Positions 9,004-16,282 of a stretch of 64,000 nt of DNA are shown here, one piece after another. The notes beneath the pieces were generated by a model. The model did no database searches and was not told the origin of the DNA. It saw nothing but the letters and a program-made list of their open reading frames with translations. The stretch is from positions 1-64,000 of the forward strand of contig NZ_JBFAHM010000020.1 of the NCBI RefSeq assembly GCF_040654195.1, in the 5' to 3' direction. Each line of letters opens with the position of its first letter. Position 1 is the stretch's first letter. Origin of the DNA: Hamadaea sp013361475. GTDB lineage: Bacteria > Actinomycetota > Actinomycetes > Mycobacteriales > Micromonosporaceae. The position numbers and the translations under genes are program-made.

Positions 9004-9786
9004 TCACACGAACTTCTCGGTGGCGAGGAACTCGACGAGCTGCGAGCCGCCGTCCCCGCTGTCGGTCACCTTCACGCCGCCCGAGCGCGCCGGGCGCTTG
9101 CTGTGCTCCACGACCGCGCTGTACGCGCCGGCCGCGCCGACGGAGGCCGGGTCGACGCCCAGGTCGCCGAGGGCGAGGGTGGAGACCGGCTTCTTCTTGG
9201 CCTCCATGATCCCCTTGAAGGACGGGTAACGCGGCTCGTTGATGGTGTCCCAGACGCTCACGATGGCGGGCGTGGCCGCGCGCACGACCTCGTAGCCCTC
9301 CTCCGTCTGCCGCTCGGCGGTCAGCGTCGAGCCCTCCACGGTGAGCTTGCGCGCTCCGGTGAGGGCGGCCACGCCGAGCCGCTCGGCCAGCATGTGCGGG
9401 AGCACCTGGCCCCGCGCGTCGGTGGCCTCCGCTCCGCAGATGACGAGGTCGGGCTCCAGCTGCTGCAGGGCGGCGGCGAGCACAGCCGAGGTGCCCAGCG
9501 CGTCCGACCCGTGCAGGGCGTCGTCGACGACGTGCACGGCCTTGTCCGGCCCCATCGACAGCGCCTTGCGGATCGACTCGGTCGCCCGCTCGGGGCCCAT
9601 GGTCAGCAGCGTGACCTCGGTGCCGGCGTTCGCCTCGCGGATGCGCAGAGCCTCCTCGACGGCGTACTCGTCCATCTCGTTGATCACGTTGTTCGCCGAC
9701 GCTCGGTCGACGGTGTTGTCGTCAGTACGCAGCGTGCGGTCCGCGCCGGAGTCCGGCACCTGCTTGACGAGTACGACGATCTTCAT
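9004..9786 (-). CDS. etfB: electron transfer flavoprotein beta subunit
   Basis: The AMP-binding subunit of ETF, starting KIVVLVKQVPDSGA, with the DEYAVEEALRI, DLVICGAEATDARGQV and signature-like WDTINEPRYPSFKGIM segments of the family. Length (260) is standard. It is the first gene of etfBA. An AGGAGG lies 12 nt before the ATG, a little far, and a perfect inverted repeat sits at 9819-9832, suggesting repression by a TetR-type fatty-acid or acyl-CoA regulator encoded elsewhere. Confidence 0.97.
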   Translation of the reverse strand: MKIVVLVKQVPDSGADRTLRTDDNTVDRASANNVINEMDEYAVEEALRIREANAGTEVTLLTMGPERATESIRKALSMGPDKAVHVVDDALHGSDALGTSAVLAAALQQLEPDLVICGAEATDARGQVLPHMLAERLGVAALTGARKLTVEGSTLTAERQTEEGYEVVRAATPAIVSVWDTINEPRYPSFKGIMEAKKKPVSTLALGDLGVDPASVGAAGAYSAVVEHSKRPARSGGVKVTDSGDGGSQLVEFLATEKFV

Positions 9787-9818
9787 CGTGCTTCGACGCC
9801 TCCTGTTATGCCACAGCC

Positions 9819-9832
9819 TGAACGTTCGTTCA
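9819..9832. promoter_or_regulatory. palindromic operator upstream of etfBA
   Basis: TGAACG-TT-CGTTCA is a perfect inverted repeat 33 nt before the etfB start. CG-rich palindromes of this size are typical TetR-family operators near acyl-CoA oxidation genes in actinobacteria. The regulator is not in the window. Confidence 0.55.
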
Positions 9833-9972
9833 TGCTGCCATGTGACACCGGATTCGGATGTTACCCGCTAGTAGCTTGCCGTGCTCAGCCAGCTGCTTCC
9901 GGGACCGAGTGACACAACTCACCTCGTAATGATCGCGGGCCGGTAGAGTCCTATATGCAGGAGGTGTCGCGA

Positions 9973-10197
9973 ATGTCCACACAAATGGCTCCCCTGCCCG
10001 TCACCAAGGCCGGGCCGGTCGAGAAAACACGCCCGGCCCCCACCGGAAAGACAACCACGAGCCGATCCGGCCAGGACGGGCAGGTCGGTCATCACACCCG
10101 GAAATCACCGAACGAGCACCTGTGCACGTGCGGCCGGCTCCGGGAGGAGTGCGTACGGGACACCGTGCGCGCGCTCTGGCGGGACGCTCAGGCGTAA
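9973..10197 (+). CDS. small uncharacterised protein with a CxC-x6-C motif
   Basis: I do not recognise this 74-residue protein. The first ~45 residues are Pro/Thr/Lys-rich and probably disordered. The C-terminal ~25 residues carry LCTCGRLREECVRD, three cysteines spaced CxC-x6-C that could bind a metal or form a disulfide. I chose the ATG at 9973 because a perfect AGGAGG (9959-9964) sits 8 nt upstream; an in-frame ATG at 9955 would overlap that site. A TAGAGT -10-like hexamer lies at 9944. It runs divergently from etfB and its stop overlaps the end of the opposite-strand metalloprotease gene by 10 nt. Confidence 0.75.
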   Translation: MSTQMAPLPVTKAGPVEKTRPAPTGKTTTSRSGQDGQVGHHTRKSPNEHLCTCGRLREECVRDTVRALWRDAQA

Positions 10198-11921
10198 TGC
10201 CGGCGCTGCGGCCAGGTCAACTCGGCGCGCAGCCCGTTCTCGGTGAACACCAGCGGATGCCGGGGATCCACCCGGAGCGGCGTACTGGGATCGCGATCGT
10301 GGTCGACGGGCAGCCCGGTGGCCTGACGCTCGGCGTTCGGCACGCCGACGCCACCCGGCCCCACCGGAATCCGGTCCGGGTCGCCAGGGTCCTCGTGCCG
10401 CCCGGGGAGGACGGTGCCGTTGACGAAGTCGTATTGGTGCGCCATCTCGTGGTAGAGGACGGCGACCGGCGGTGTCGAGCCGAGGAACGTGCTGAAGCCG
10501 GCGTTGTAGTCGATCGCCCGTTGATGACCACGCTCGAACGACACATCGGCCGACGCGGCCGCGTTGTGCTCACTCCACTCCCGGATGGTCAGCGTGTCCG
10601 GCCCGCGCAGCCCGGCGTCCAGCGCGGTCAGCATCTGCTGGCCGGTCGGCGACGCCGCGAGGAACTCCAGGTCTGACCGCACCCGCGCGGTGAACTCCGG
10701 CGAACCCTCCACGTGGATCTGGGCCGGGATCTCCGCCAGCTGGACGGTCACCTCCCGGTCGACGCCCATCAGGGCCGCGTCCTTGTCGTGGTACGCGATG
10801 TCGTCGCCGTCGCCCCCGTCGACCACGTCGGCGCCGCCACCGGAGTAGAGGACGTCGGCCCCGGCACCGCCGGAGACGCGATCCGCCCCGGATCCGCCGA
10901 CGAGCACGTCCGCGCCGTCGTCGCCGGACAGCACGTCACTGCCGTGCCCGCCGTCGAGGTAGTCGCGGCCGTCGCCGCCGTCGATCGCGTCCGCCCCGGC
11001 CAACCCGTACGCCGTGTCGTGGCCGTCGCCGCCGGACAGCTTGTCGTCCCCGGCGCCACCACTGAGGTAGTCCGCGCCGGCCGACCCGTAGAGGACGTCG
11101 TCACCGTCGCCGCCGTGCAGTTCGTCGTCGCCGTCGCCGCCCACCAGCGTCAGCCGGACGGAGGTCCCGGGTGCGACGGTGACAGTGTCGTCCCCACCCC
11201 CGGTACGCAGAATGAGCCGGAGGCCGCCGGGAAAGCGCCACTCTCCGCTCCGGCCGGTGATGATCTGTTCGCCGGTCACCGGATCGACGCGTACGCCGAC
11301 CTGGTCGTCCTCCGAACCGGTGCTCACCACGACGGTGTCCCCGCTGCGCAGCACCTGCGTCGCCGCGACCTCCCGCGGCACGGTGAAGGTCGCCGACCCC
11401 GCCGCGCGCCAGGTCTTCGCCAGGGCTTCCCATTCGGGCAGCGTGGCGGTGATCTCCTTCGCCTGCGCGGCCAGCGTCCGCTCCAGATCGCCCCGGAGCC
11501 GGACGGCCTGCGCGACGGCCGCCCGGGCCGCGCCCGCCCCGGCCGGGTCGCTGACGGTGAGGCTGACCGTGCCGTCGGCCGCCGGGCGAGCCTGGAAGAC
11601 GTCGCACACGACGGAGAAATGCGCCGACAGCCGATATCGGGCGGTCGCCGACGCCTCGGCGCAGACCTCCAGGGCGGCGGCGATGCGGGCCGCCAGGCGC
11701 GCGCAGCCGTCCACTCCGCCGGCCAACCGCATCCGATGGGCGTCGTAGGTCGAGGCGGTCGCCCCCGACCACTCGGTCAGCACCCCGGACGCCTGGCCGG
11801 ACCAATCCAGGCGGTGCGCCTGCGGACCGGCGGCCAACCCGCGCCAGGCCGCGGCGGCTTGGGCGTATCCGTCGTCGGCGAGGTGCCAGTGATCGGCGAC
11901 TCGCAGCTCCCGGGGCCTCAC
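10188..11921 (-). CDS. secreted-type RTX-repeat protein with M91-like zinc metalloprotease domain
   Basis: A 577-residue protein with three parts. The N-terminal helical region carries two WSG motifs (residues 40-42 and 51-53), resembling WXG/LXG-type N-termini. About 13 RTX nonapeptides (GGxGxDxLx) run from roughly residue 260 to 377 and should bind calcium. A C-terminal domain has HEMAH at 491-495, then the sequence NAERQATGLP, as in M91 (NleD-like effector) peptidases, where the second region supplies the third zinc ligand. No classical signal peptide is visible. The GTG at 11921 overlaps the upstream stop (GTGA), coupling it to the small helper gene. I infer an exported effector or extracellular protease; the route is unproven. 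Confidence 0.8.
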   Translation of the reverse strand: MRPRELRVADHWHLADDGYAQAAAAWRGLAAGPQAHRLDWSGQASGVLTEWSGATASTYDAHRMRLAGGVDGCARLAARIAAALEVCAEASATARYRLSAHFSVVCDVFQARPAADGTVSLTVSDPAGAGAARAAVAQAVRLRGDLERTLAAQAKEITATLPEWEALAKTWRAAGSATFTVPREVAATQVLRSGDTVVVSTGSEDDQVGVRVDPVTGEQIITGRSGEWRFPGGLRLILRTGGGDDTVTVAPGTSVRLTLVGGDGDDELHGGDGDDVLYGSAGADYLSGGAGDDKLSGGDGHDTAYGLAGADAIDGGDGRDYLDGGHGSDVLSGDDGADVLVGGSGADRVSGGAGADVLYSGGGADVVDGGDGDDIAYHDKDAALMGVDREVTVQLAEIPAQIHVEGSPEFTARVRSDLEFLAASPTGQQMLTALDAGLRGPDTLTIREWSEHNAAASADVSFERGHQRAIDYNAGFSTFLGSTPPVAVLYHEMAHQYDFVNGTVLPGRHEDPGDPDRIPVGPGGVGVPNAERQATGLPVDHDRDPSTPLRVDPRHPLVFTENGLRAELTWPQRRHYA

Positions 11922-12223
11922 GACCGCCGCCCCGGCTTGCCCATGCGCCAGGCGGCCCGGTCGTCGGCCGCCTCGTACGCGAACGCGGTCTGCCACAGCC
12001 GATCGGCGTCGGCCGCCATCACCTCCGCGATGCGGCGTACGGCGAGATCGGCCTGGGCGGCGGCGGCCTCGGCGGCCCGGCGGGGCGCCGTCCGCGGTGT
12101 CGCCGGGGTCAGCAGCGGGCCGTGTTTCCGCCAGGCGTCGGACAACGCCGTGGCCAGGTCGAGCGTCGCCGACGCGAGCCGGCTCACCCGCGCCGGATCG
12201 ACCTTCGTCTCCTCAGCAGCCAT
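11918..12223 (-). CDS. small WXG/EspC-like helical protein with a YxxxD motif
   Basis: A 101-residue, almost all-helical, Ala-rich protein. Near its end it carries YEAAD (residues 83-87), fitting the YxxxD/E export signal of type VII substrates, and its overall look resembles the EspC family of ESX-associated proteins. It directly precedes and overlaps (GTGA) the RTX-metalloprotease gene, the usual arrangement of a T7SS helper and its large partner. No ESX core gene (EccC, EccD, MycP) lies in the window. The family call rests on size, helicity, motif and context, and is tentative. Confidence 0.6.
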   Translation of the reverse strand: MAAEETKVDPARVSRLASATLDLATALSDAWRKHGPLLTPATPRTAPRRAAEAAAAQADLAVRRIAEVMAADADRLWQTAFAYEAADDRAAWRMGKPGRRS

Positions 12224-12268
12224 GCTTGCGACGGTAGGACGGACCGGGCGGCCCAGGATCGGCTTGTG

Positions 12269-12309
12269 GATGACGGCGTTCCCGTCAGAGAACCGGAAAT
12301 GCCGTCATC
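12269..12309 (-). terminator. hairpin after the GNAT gene
   Basis: GATGACGGC (12269-12277) pairs with GCCGTCATC (12301-12309). It lies 15 nt beyond the stop of the GNAT gene and just before the EspC-like start, and probably separates the two transcription units. No clear U-tract. Confidence 0.5.
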
Positions 12310-12323
12310 ACAGCGTCATGGGT

Positions 12324-13142
12324 TCATTCACCGGCCAGATCGGGTCGGAACATGTACGGCGTCGTGGTGGTGATCGGGATGAGCCCCACGCGCTCCAGGA
12401 TCGGACGGCTGTCCGGCGAGCAGTCCACCTGCAACAACGAGTACCCGCGCTCGGCGGCCCGCCGCGCCCGGTGCTCGACGACCGCCTTGTAGATGCCGCG
12501 ACCCCGGAACTCGGCGAGGGTGGAACCACCCCAGAGCGTGGCGAACTCCGTTCCCGGGATGTACCGGGTCCAGCCGGCCGAGACGACCCGATCGCCCACC
12601 TCGGCGACCACGACAAGCAGCCCCTGAGGGTCGGCGGCCAGCTCACCGGCCAGGGACTCGGCGAGGTACTCGCGCGACCCGTCGCCCCAGACCTCCTCCT
12701 CCATCGCCGCGATGCGATCGAAATCTGCACGGCTGGTCACCTCGCGAAGGCGTACCCCTGGGATCTCGCGCAGCGGCGCGGCCGCTAGCGGGGCGACCGG
12801 GCCGATCACGACGGTCTCCTGCTCCTCCGGCACGAAACCGTGCGCGACCAGCCGGTCGGCCAGATCGGCGGGCCGGTCGTGGCCGTGCAGCTTCCACTCC
12901 ACCTCCTCGCCCCGGTCGGTGAAGGTGCGCACCTGGCGCGCGATCAGCTCGTCCAGCTCGGCGCCGTCGAGTCCGCCCAGGTCGCGATAGGTGAGGTAAC
13001 CACTGCGGCTGAGCCCGAAGAACCGCACGAGCGGTCCGTCCCGGTCGACCGTCACGCCGGCGGGCAGCCGCTCCGGCACGTGGGCCTTGAGCTGTTCGTC
13101 ATAGATCTCACGCAGGCGTCCCGCGTCCAAGGCTTCGTTCAC
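12324..13142 (-). CDS. GNAT-family N-acetyltransferase
   Basis: A 272-residue protein whose C-terminal half is a GNAT fold: acetyl-CoA-binding loop EFRGRGIYKAVV, preceded by strand LLVVVAEVGDRVVSAGW and followed by CSPDSRPILERVGL. The N-terminal ~130 residues form a separate alpha/beta region common in two-domain actinobacterial GNATs. The substrate is unknown. It starts 17 nt from the divergent DUF202 gene, so the two promoters must overlap the coding starts. Confidence 0.85.
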   Translation of the reverse strand: MNEALDAGRLREIYDEQLKAHVPERLPAGVTVDRDGPLVRFFGLSRSGYLTYRDLGGLDGAELDELIARQVRTFTDRGEEVEWKLHGHDRPADLADRLVAHGFVPEEQETVVIGPVAPLAAAPLREIPGVRLREVTSRADFDRIAAMEEEVWGDGSREYLAESLAGELAADPQGLLVVVAEVGDRVVSAGWTRYIPGTEFATLWGGSTLAEFRGRGIYKAVVEHRARRAAERGYSLLQVDCSPDSRPILERVGLIPITTTTPYMFRPDLAGE

Positions 13143-13147
13143 GCCGG

Positions 13148-13160
13148 GATAATAGGCACG
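13148..13160 (+). promoter_or_regulatory. leaderless promoter (-10 GATAAT)
   Basis: GATAAT at 13148-13153 is close to the TATAAT consensus. The expected start site, 7 nt later, is the G of the GTG start codon at 13160, so the DUF202 transcript is probably leaderless. The -35 is weak and lies inside the opposite gene. Confidence 0.5.
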
Positions 13161-13534
13161 TGTTCCGCCTGATCAGGATGTGGTTTTTCCCGCGCGACGT
13201 GCTCGAGGTCGGAACCACGCCCGACTACCGCTTCTCGCTCGCCAACGAACGGACCTTCCTCGCCTGGATCCGGACCGGCCTGGCGCTGGTGGGCGGCGGG
13301 CTCGCGGTGGCCCAGTTCCTGCCCCCGCTGGCCGTTCCGCACCTGCGCGAGATCTTCGCGCTGGGCCTGATCCTGGTCGGCGCGGCGTGCGCGCTGCGAG
13401 CGGTCGACCACTGGGTACGCTGCGAGATCGCCATGCGTAAGGGCAGGCCACTGCCGGCCTCCCGATTCCCGGCGATCCTGGCGTTGCTGGTGGTGGCCGG
13501 CTCCATCCTGCTGTTCATCGGCCTCGTCGCATGA
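13160..13534 (+). CDS. DUF202 (YidH-like) membrane protein
   Basis: A 124-residue protein with the DUF202 signature RFSLANERTFLAWIRTGLAL, followed by three hydrophobic segments; the function of the family is unknown. It starts at GTG 13160 with no ribosome-binding site, fitting a leaderless message. Its stop overlaps the start of a second DUF202 gene (ATGA, 13531-13534), so the two products probably work as a pair. Confidence 0.88.
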   Translation: MFRLIRMWFFPRDVLEVGTTPDYRFSLANERTFLAWIRTGLALVGGGLAVAQFLPPLAVPHLREIFALGLILVGAACALRAVDHWVRCEIAMRKGRPLPASRFPAILALLVVAGSILLFIGLVA

Positions 13535-13956
13535 CGCCTTCCGCCGCCGATCCGGATGGGGGTGCCCAGGCTTCCGCCGATCGGGTTGGGCAGGCTCCCG
13601 CCGATCGGGGGGCGCAGGCGGAGCGCACCCGGTTGGCGTGGCGGCGTACGGCGTTGGCGATGACCGTCGTGGCGGTGCTGACAGTGCGACTCGCGTTGCA
13701 CGCCGGAGTCACCCCCGTACGCGCGGCCGCCCTGATCGCCGGCTGCGTCGTCTGGGTGTTCTTCCTGATCGTGGCGCAGCGTCGCATCTGGTCGCTCGCC
13801 CGCCCGGCGGACCGCACTCCCGGCGGCGCACCCCGGAGCGCCCCGGTCAACGCGGCCGTACGCTCCCCCGCGTTGACCGCCGTGTCCTGTTTGGCCATGG
13901 CGGCGGTGGGGGCCGCCCTCGCCGTTGATCTTTGGTCGCTACCGCTCTGGCGTTAA
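13531..13956 (+). CDS. second DUF202-like membrane protein
   Basis: A 141-residue partner of the preceding gene. The DUF202-like motif is reduced to ERTRLAWRRTALAM, followed by hydrophobic segments. The first ~28 residues are a low-complexity, imperfect threefold repeat of AD-x-GxAQA type, mirrored in GCCGATC-rich DNA repeats at 13546-13620. Paired short and longer DUF202 genes are common in actinobacteria; function unknown. Confidence 0.8.
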   Translation: MTPSAADPDGGAQASADRVGQAPADRGAQAERTRLAWRRTALAMTVVAVLTVRLALHAGVTPVRAAALIAGCVVWVFFLIVAQRRIWSLARPADRTPGGAPRSAPVNAAVRSPALTAVSCLAMAAVGAALAVDLWSLPLWR

Positions 13957-13984
13957 CGCGAGAATTTCTCTACGCTCCGCGACC

Positions 13985-16117
13985 ATGAGGAGGATCACAC
14001 TCGGCATCGCGGCCGTGCTGTGCGCGTACCTGGTCATCGGACTCGGTCAGGCGCCCGCCGCCGCTCACGACGAGCGCCCGACCCGGACGCTCGACGGCAG
14101 CGGAAGCGTGCCGGTCTACCGGACCGACGGACCGACGCTGCTGGTCTGCAAGACCGACAAGGCGGCGTTCGACCAGGCGATCGCGGGCTTCTCCGCCGAT
14201 CTCAAGGCGCAGAACGAGGCGCTGTGGACGCAGTGCCAGACCAACGGCTACCGCCATCTGCAGGCGGCGGTCGACGCCGCGAACCTCCCCGGCACGATCA
14301 TCAAGATGCTGCCCGGCCGCTACCAGGAGGAGCCGAGCCTGGCCCCGGCGCAGGGCGCCTGCGTCAACCTCAGCGGACTGCGGAAGTCGGCGCTCTACAA
14401 GTACGACGTGCTGACCTTGCAGCAGCAGCTGGACTGCCCGCACAACCAGAACCTCGTCGCCATCATCAACAAGCACGGGCTGCAGATCGAGGGCACCGGG
14501 GCGAAGCCCACCGACGTGATCGTCGACGCGCAGTACCAGAAGCTGAACACGATCCGGGCCGACAACGCCGACGGCGTCTACTTCAAGAACATGACCGCCG
14601 AGCGCAGCCAGTTCAACGCCTTCTACATCATGGAGACCGACGGCTTCGTGGTCGACCACACCGTCGGGCGCTGGAACGACGAGTACGGCTTCCTCACCTT
14701 CGCCGTCGACCACGGGCTCTACACGGAGGCCGAGGGCTACGGCAACGGCGACTCCGCGTTCTATCCGGGAGCCGCGTCCAACATCAACAAGGACGAGGGC
14801 TACACCCCGCCCCGGTACGCCGTCGAGATCCGCAACAGCTACGGACACGACAACATGCTGGGCTACTCGGGAACCGCCGGCGACTCGGTCTGGGTGCACG
14901 ACAGCGTCTTCACCCACAACTCGACCGGGATCTCGACCGACAGCGCCTTCCCCGACCACCCCGGCATGCCGCAGAACCACTCCAAGTTCGAGCGGAACAT
15001 CATCGCCGACAACAACAACGACTACTACCGCTATCACAAGGACGGCACCTGTCAGAAGCCGTACGAACAGCGCGGTTACGAGAACGGCGTCGTCTGCCCG
15101 GTCGTCGGCGTACCGGTGGGCAACGGGGTGATCAACCCGGGCGGCAACTACAACATCTGGCGCGACAACTACATCTACGGCAACAAGTACTCCGGCTTCG
15201 TAACGAGCTGGGTGCCGGGCTTCGTCCGCAACGACACCTCGTTCGCGGCCCAGTTCGACACCTCGAACCACAACCGCTACCTCAACAACCACATGGGGAT
15301 CAGCGAGAAGGGCGTCGCCTCGCCCAACGGCGTCGACTACTGGTGGGACGGCCAGGGCGTGGACAACTGCTGGACCACCGCGTCCGACAGCGTCGACGTG
15401 ACGTCCAACATCGGCCCGGTGCCGTCCTGCGGCTCGGACGAACTGCCGACGGCGCTGGGCACCAAGCGCTTCATCGGCGAGCCCGCCGGGACGCTGAAGA
15501 TGTACTCCTGCGCGCAGTACAGCCTCCAGAGCCAGAAGATGCCGATCGACTGCGACTGGTGGGGCGCGTACGCCGCTTCCACGTCGGAGCGCATCGAGGT
15601 CCGCTGGGCCTTCGGCGAGGCGATCGTGCTGGGCCTGCTCTTCCTCGCGACCTTCTTCCGCCGCCTCCGCCGGTCGCCGGTCGCCACTGGTGGCGTGGTG
15701 CTCGTCGCCGCCGGATTCGTCCTCGGCGTGATCGGCACCGCTCAGTACAACGCCCTGCTGGAAGGCGTCGGCCTGGGCCTGGCCGGGCTGGGCTGGCTCG
15801 CCCTCGGCCTGCGGCTTCGCCGGATAGGCCGGGGCGCGCTCGGCTGGCTCACCCTGCTCGTGGCGTTCTTCGCCCTGCTGGGCGCGGTGGACCGGGCGGT
15901 CGTGATGATCCCGTTCATCCCGGTCGCGCCGTCGCTGATCCGAGTGCTGCTCGAGGTCATCTGGATTCCGTCGGCGATCGTGTCGCTGTTCCTCCGCGAC
16001 AAGTCCACTTCAGCGGCCGACGCAGCCGACGCGGCCGCTCCCGCCGACACTCCGGACAGTTCGGACACTCCCGACGCGCCGGACTCGCCGGCCGAGGAGG
16101 CACCCACCCCCGCTTAG
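13985..16117 (+). CDS. secreted/membrane-anchored right-handed parallel beta-helix protein
   Basis: A 710-residue protein. A signal peptide (about residues 1-27, ending APAAAHD) is followed by an extracellular beta-helix of roughly 480 residues. The helix shows PbH1-type repeat segments (GVYFKNMTAERSQFNAFYI, DGFVVDHTVG, NYNIWRDNYIYGNKYSGF). It is rich in Asn, Asp and Tyr and contains paired cysteines. Five hydrophobic segments between about 550 and 680 and a Pro/Asp/Ala tail follow. Such folds usually bind or cleave polysaccharides; no catalytic motif is identifiable. The ATG at 13985 begins a good signal sequence. A hairpin repeat follows 6 nt after the stop. Confidence 0.85.
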   Translation: MRRITLGIAAVLCAYLVIGLGQAPAAAHDERPTRTLDGSGSVPVYRTDGPTLLVCKTDKAAFDQAIAGFSADLKAQNEALWTQCQTNGYRHLQAAVDAANLPGTIIKMLPGRYQEEPSLAPAQGACVNLSGLRKSALYKYDVLTLQQQLDCPHNQNLVAIINKHGLQIEGTGAKPTDVIVDAQYQKLNTIRADNADGVYFKNMTAERSQFNAFYIMETDGFVVDHTVGRWNDEYGFLTFAVDHGLYTEAEGYGNGDSAFYPGAASNINKDEGYTPPRYAVEIRNSYGHDNMLGYSGTAGDSVWVHDSVFTHNSTGISTDSAFPDHPGMPQNHSKFERNIIADNNNDYYRYHKDGTCQKPYEQRGYENGVVCPVVGVPVGNGVINPGGNYNIWRDNYIYGNKYSGFVTSWVPGFVRNDTSFAAQFDTSNHNRYLNNHMGISEKGVASPNGVDYWWDGQGVDNCWTTASDSVDVTSNIGPVPSCGSDELPTALGTKRFIGEPAGTLKMYSCAQYSLQSQKMPIDCDWWGAYAASTSERIEVRWAFGEAIVLGLLFLATFFRRLRRSPVATGGVVLVAAGFVLGVIGTAQYNALLEGVGLGLAGLGWLALGLRLRRIGRGALGWLTLLVAFFALLGAVDRAVVMIPFIPVAPSLIRVLLEVIWIPSAIVSLFLRDKSTSAADAADAAAPADTPDSSDTPDAPDSPAEEAPTPA

Positions 16118-16122
16118 GCAGC

Positions 16123-16177
16123 GGATCAGGGTTCTCGGTCGAATCACGGGCCAAGATTCGACCGAGAACCCTGATCC
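16123..16177. repeat. interspersed hairpin repeat, copy 2
   Basis: A 23-bp perfect stem, arms 16123-16145 and 16155-16177, with a 9-nt loop. It starts 6 nt after the beta-helix stop and probably acts as a terminator. Same family as 7961, 43284 and 47990. Confidence 0.9.
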
Positions 16178-16202
16178 AGCGCTGATCATGCGCCGGCGGG
16201 GC

Positions 16203-16275
16203 GCCAGAGGGCGTCAGAGGGCGTCAGGGGGCGTCAGCGGCGTATCAGCGAGGTGTCAGCGACCCCCGGCAGAGT
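16203..16275 (+). promoter_or_regulatory. phased direct-repeat array, candidate SARP-controlled promoter
   Basis: The core GTCAG, with variants GCCAG and ATCAG, recurs at 16203, 16213, 16223, 16233, 16244 and 16255, i.e. every 10-11 bp. A -10-like CAGAGT (16270-16275) lies about 9-10 nt after the last copy, and the ABC ATPase ATG is at 16283. SARP/AfsR proteins bind direct repeats spaced about one helical turn apart close to the -10. A SARP gene sits directly downstream of this exporter. Confidence 0.55.
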
Positions 16276-16282
16276 CCGGGGC

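Noticed and set aside
2459..9209. Very long open frames on the plus strand opposite ligA, the MetE-like gene, mnmA, the cysteine desulfurase and etfBA
   Set aside because: They are antisense to clear conserved enzymes, rich in Arg, Ala, Gln and Gly as expected from GC-biased third positions, and contain no domains.
10780..11160. Tandem GCCGTCGCCGCC-like DNA as a repeat or CRISPR-like array
   Set aside because: It encodes the RTX nonapeptides in frame; there are no spacers.
11918..12223. A complete type VII secretion locus
   Set aside because: No EccB, EccC, EccD or mycosin gene is present; only a helper-like and an effector-like gene can be supported.
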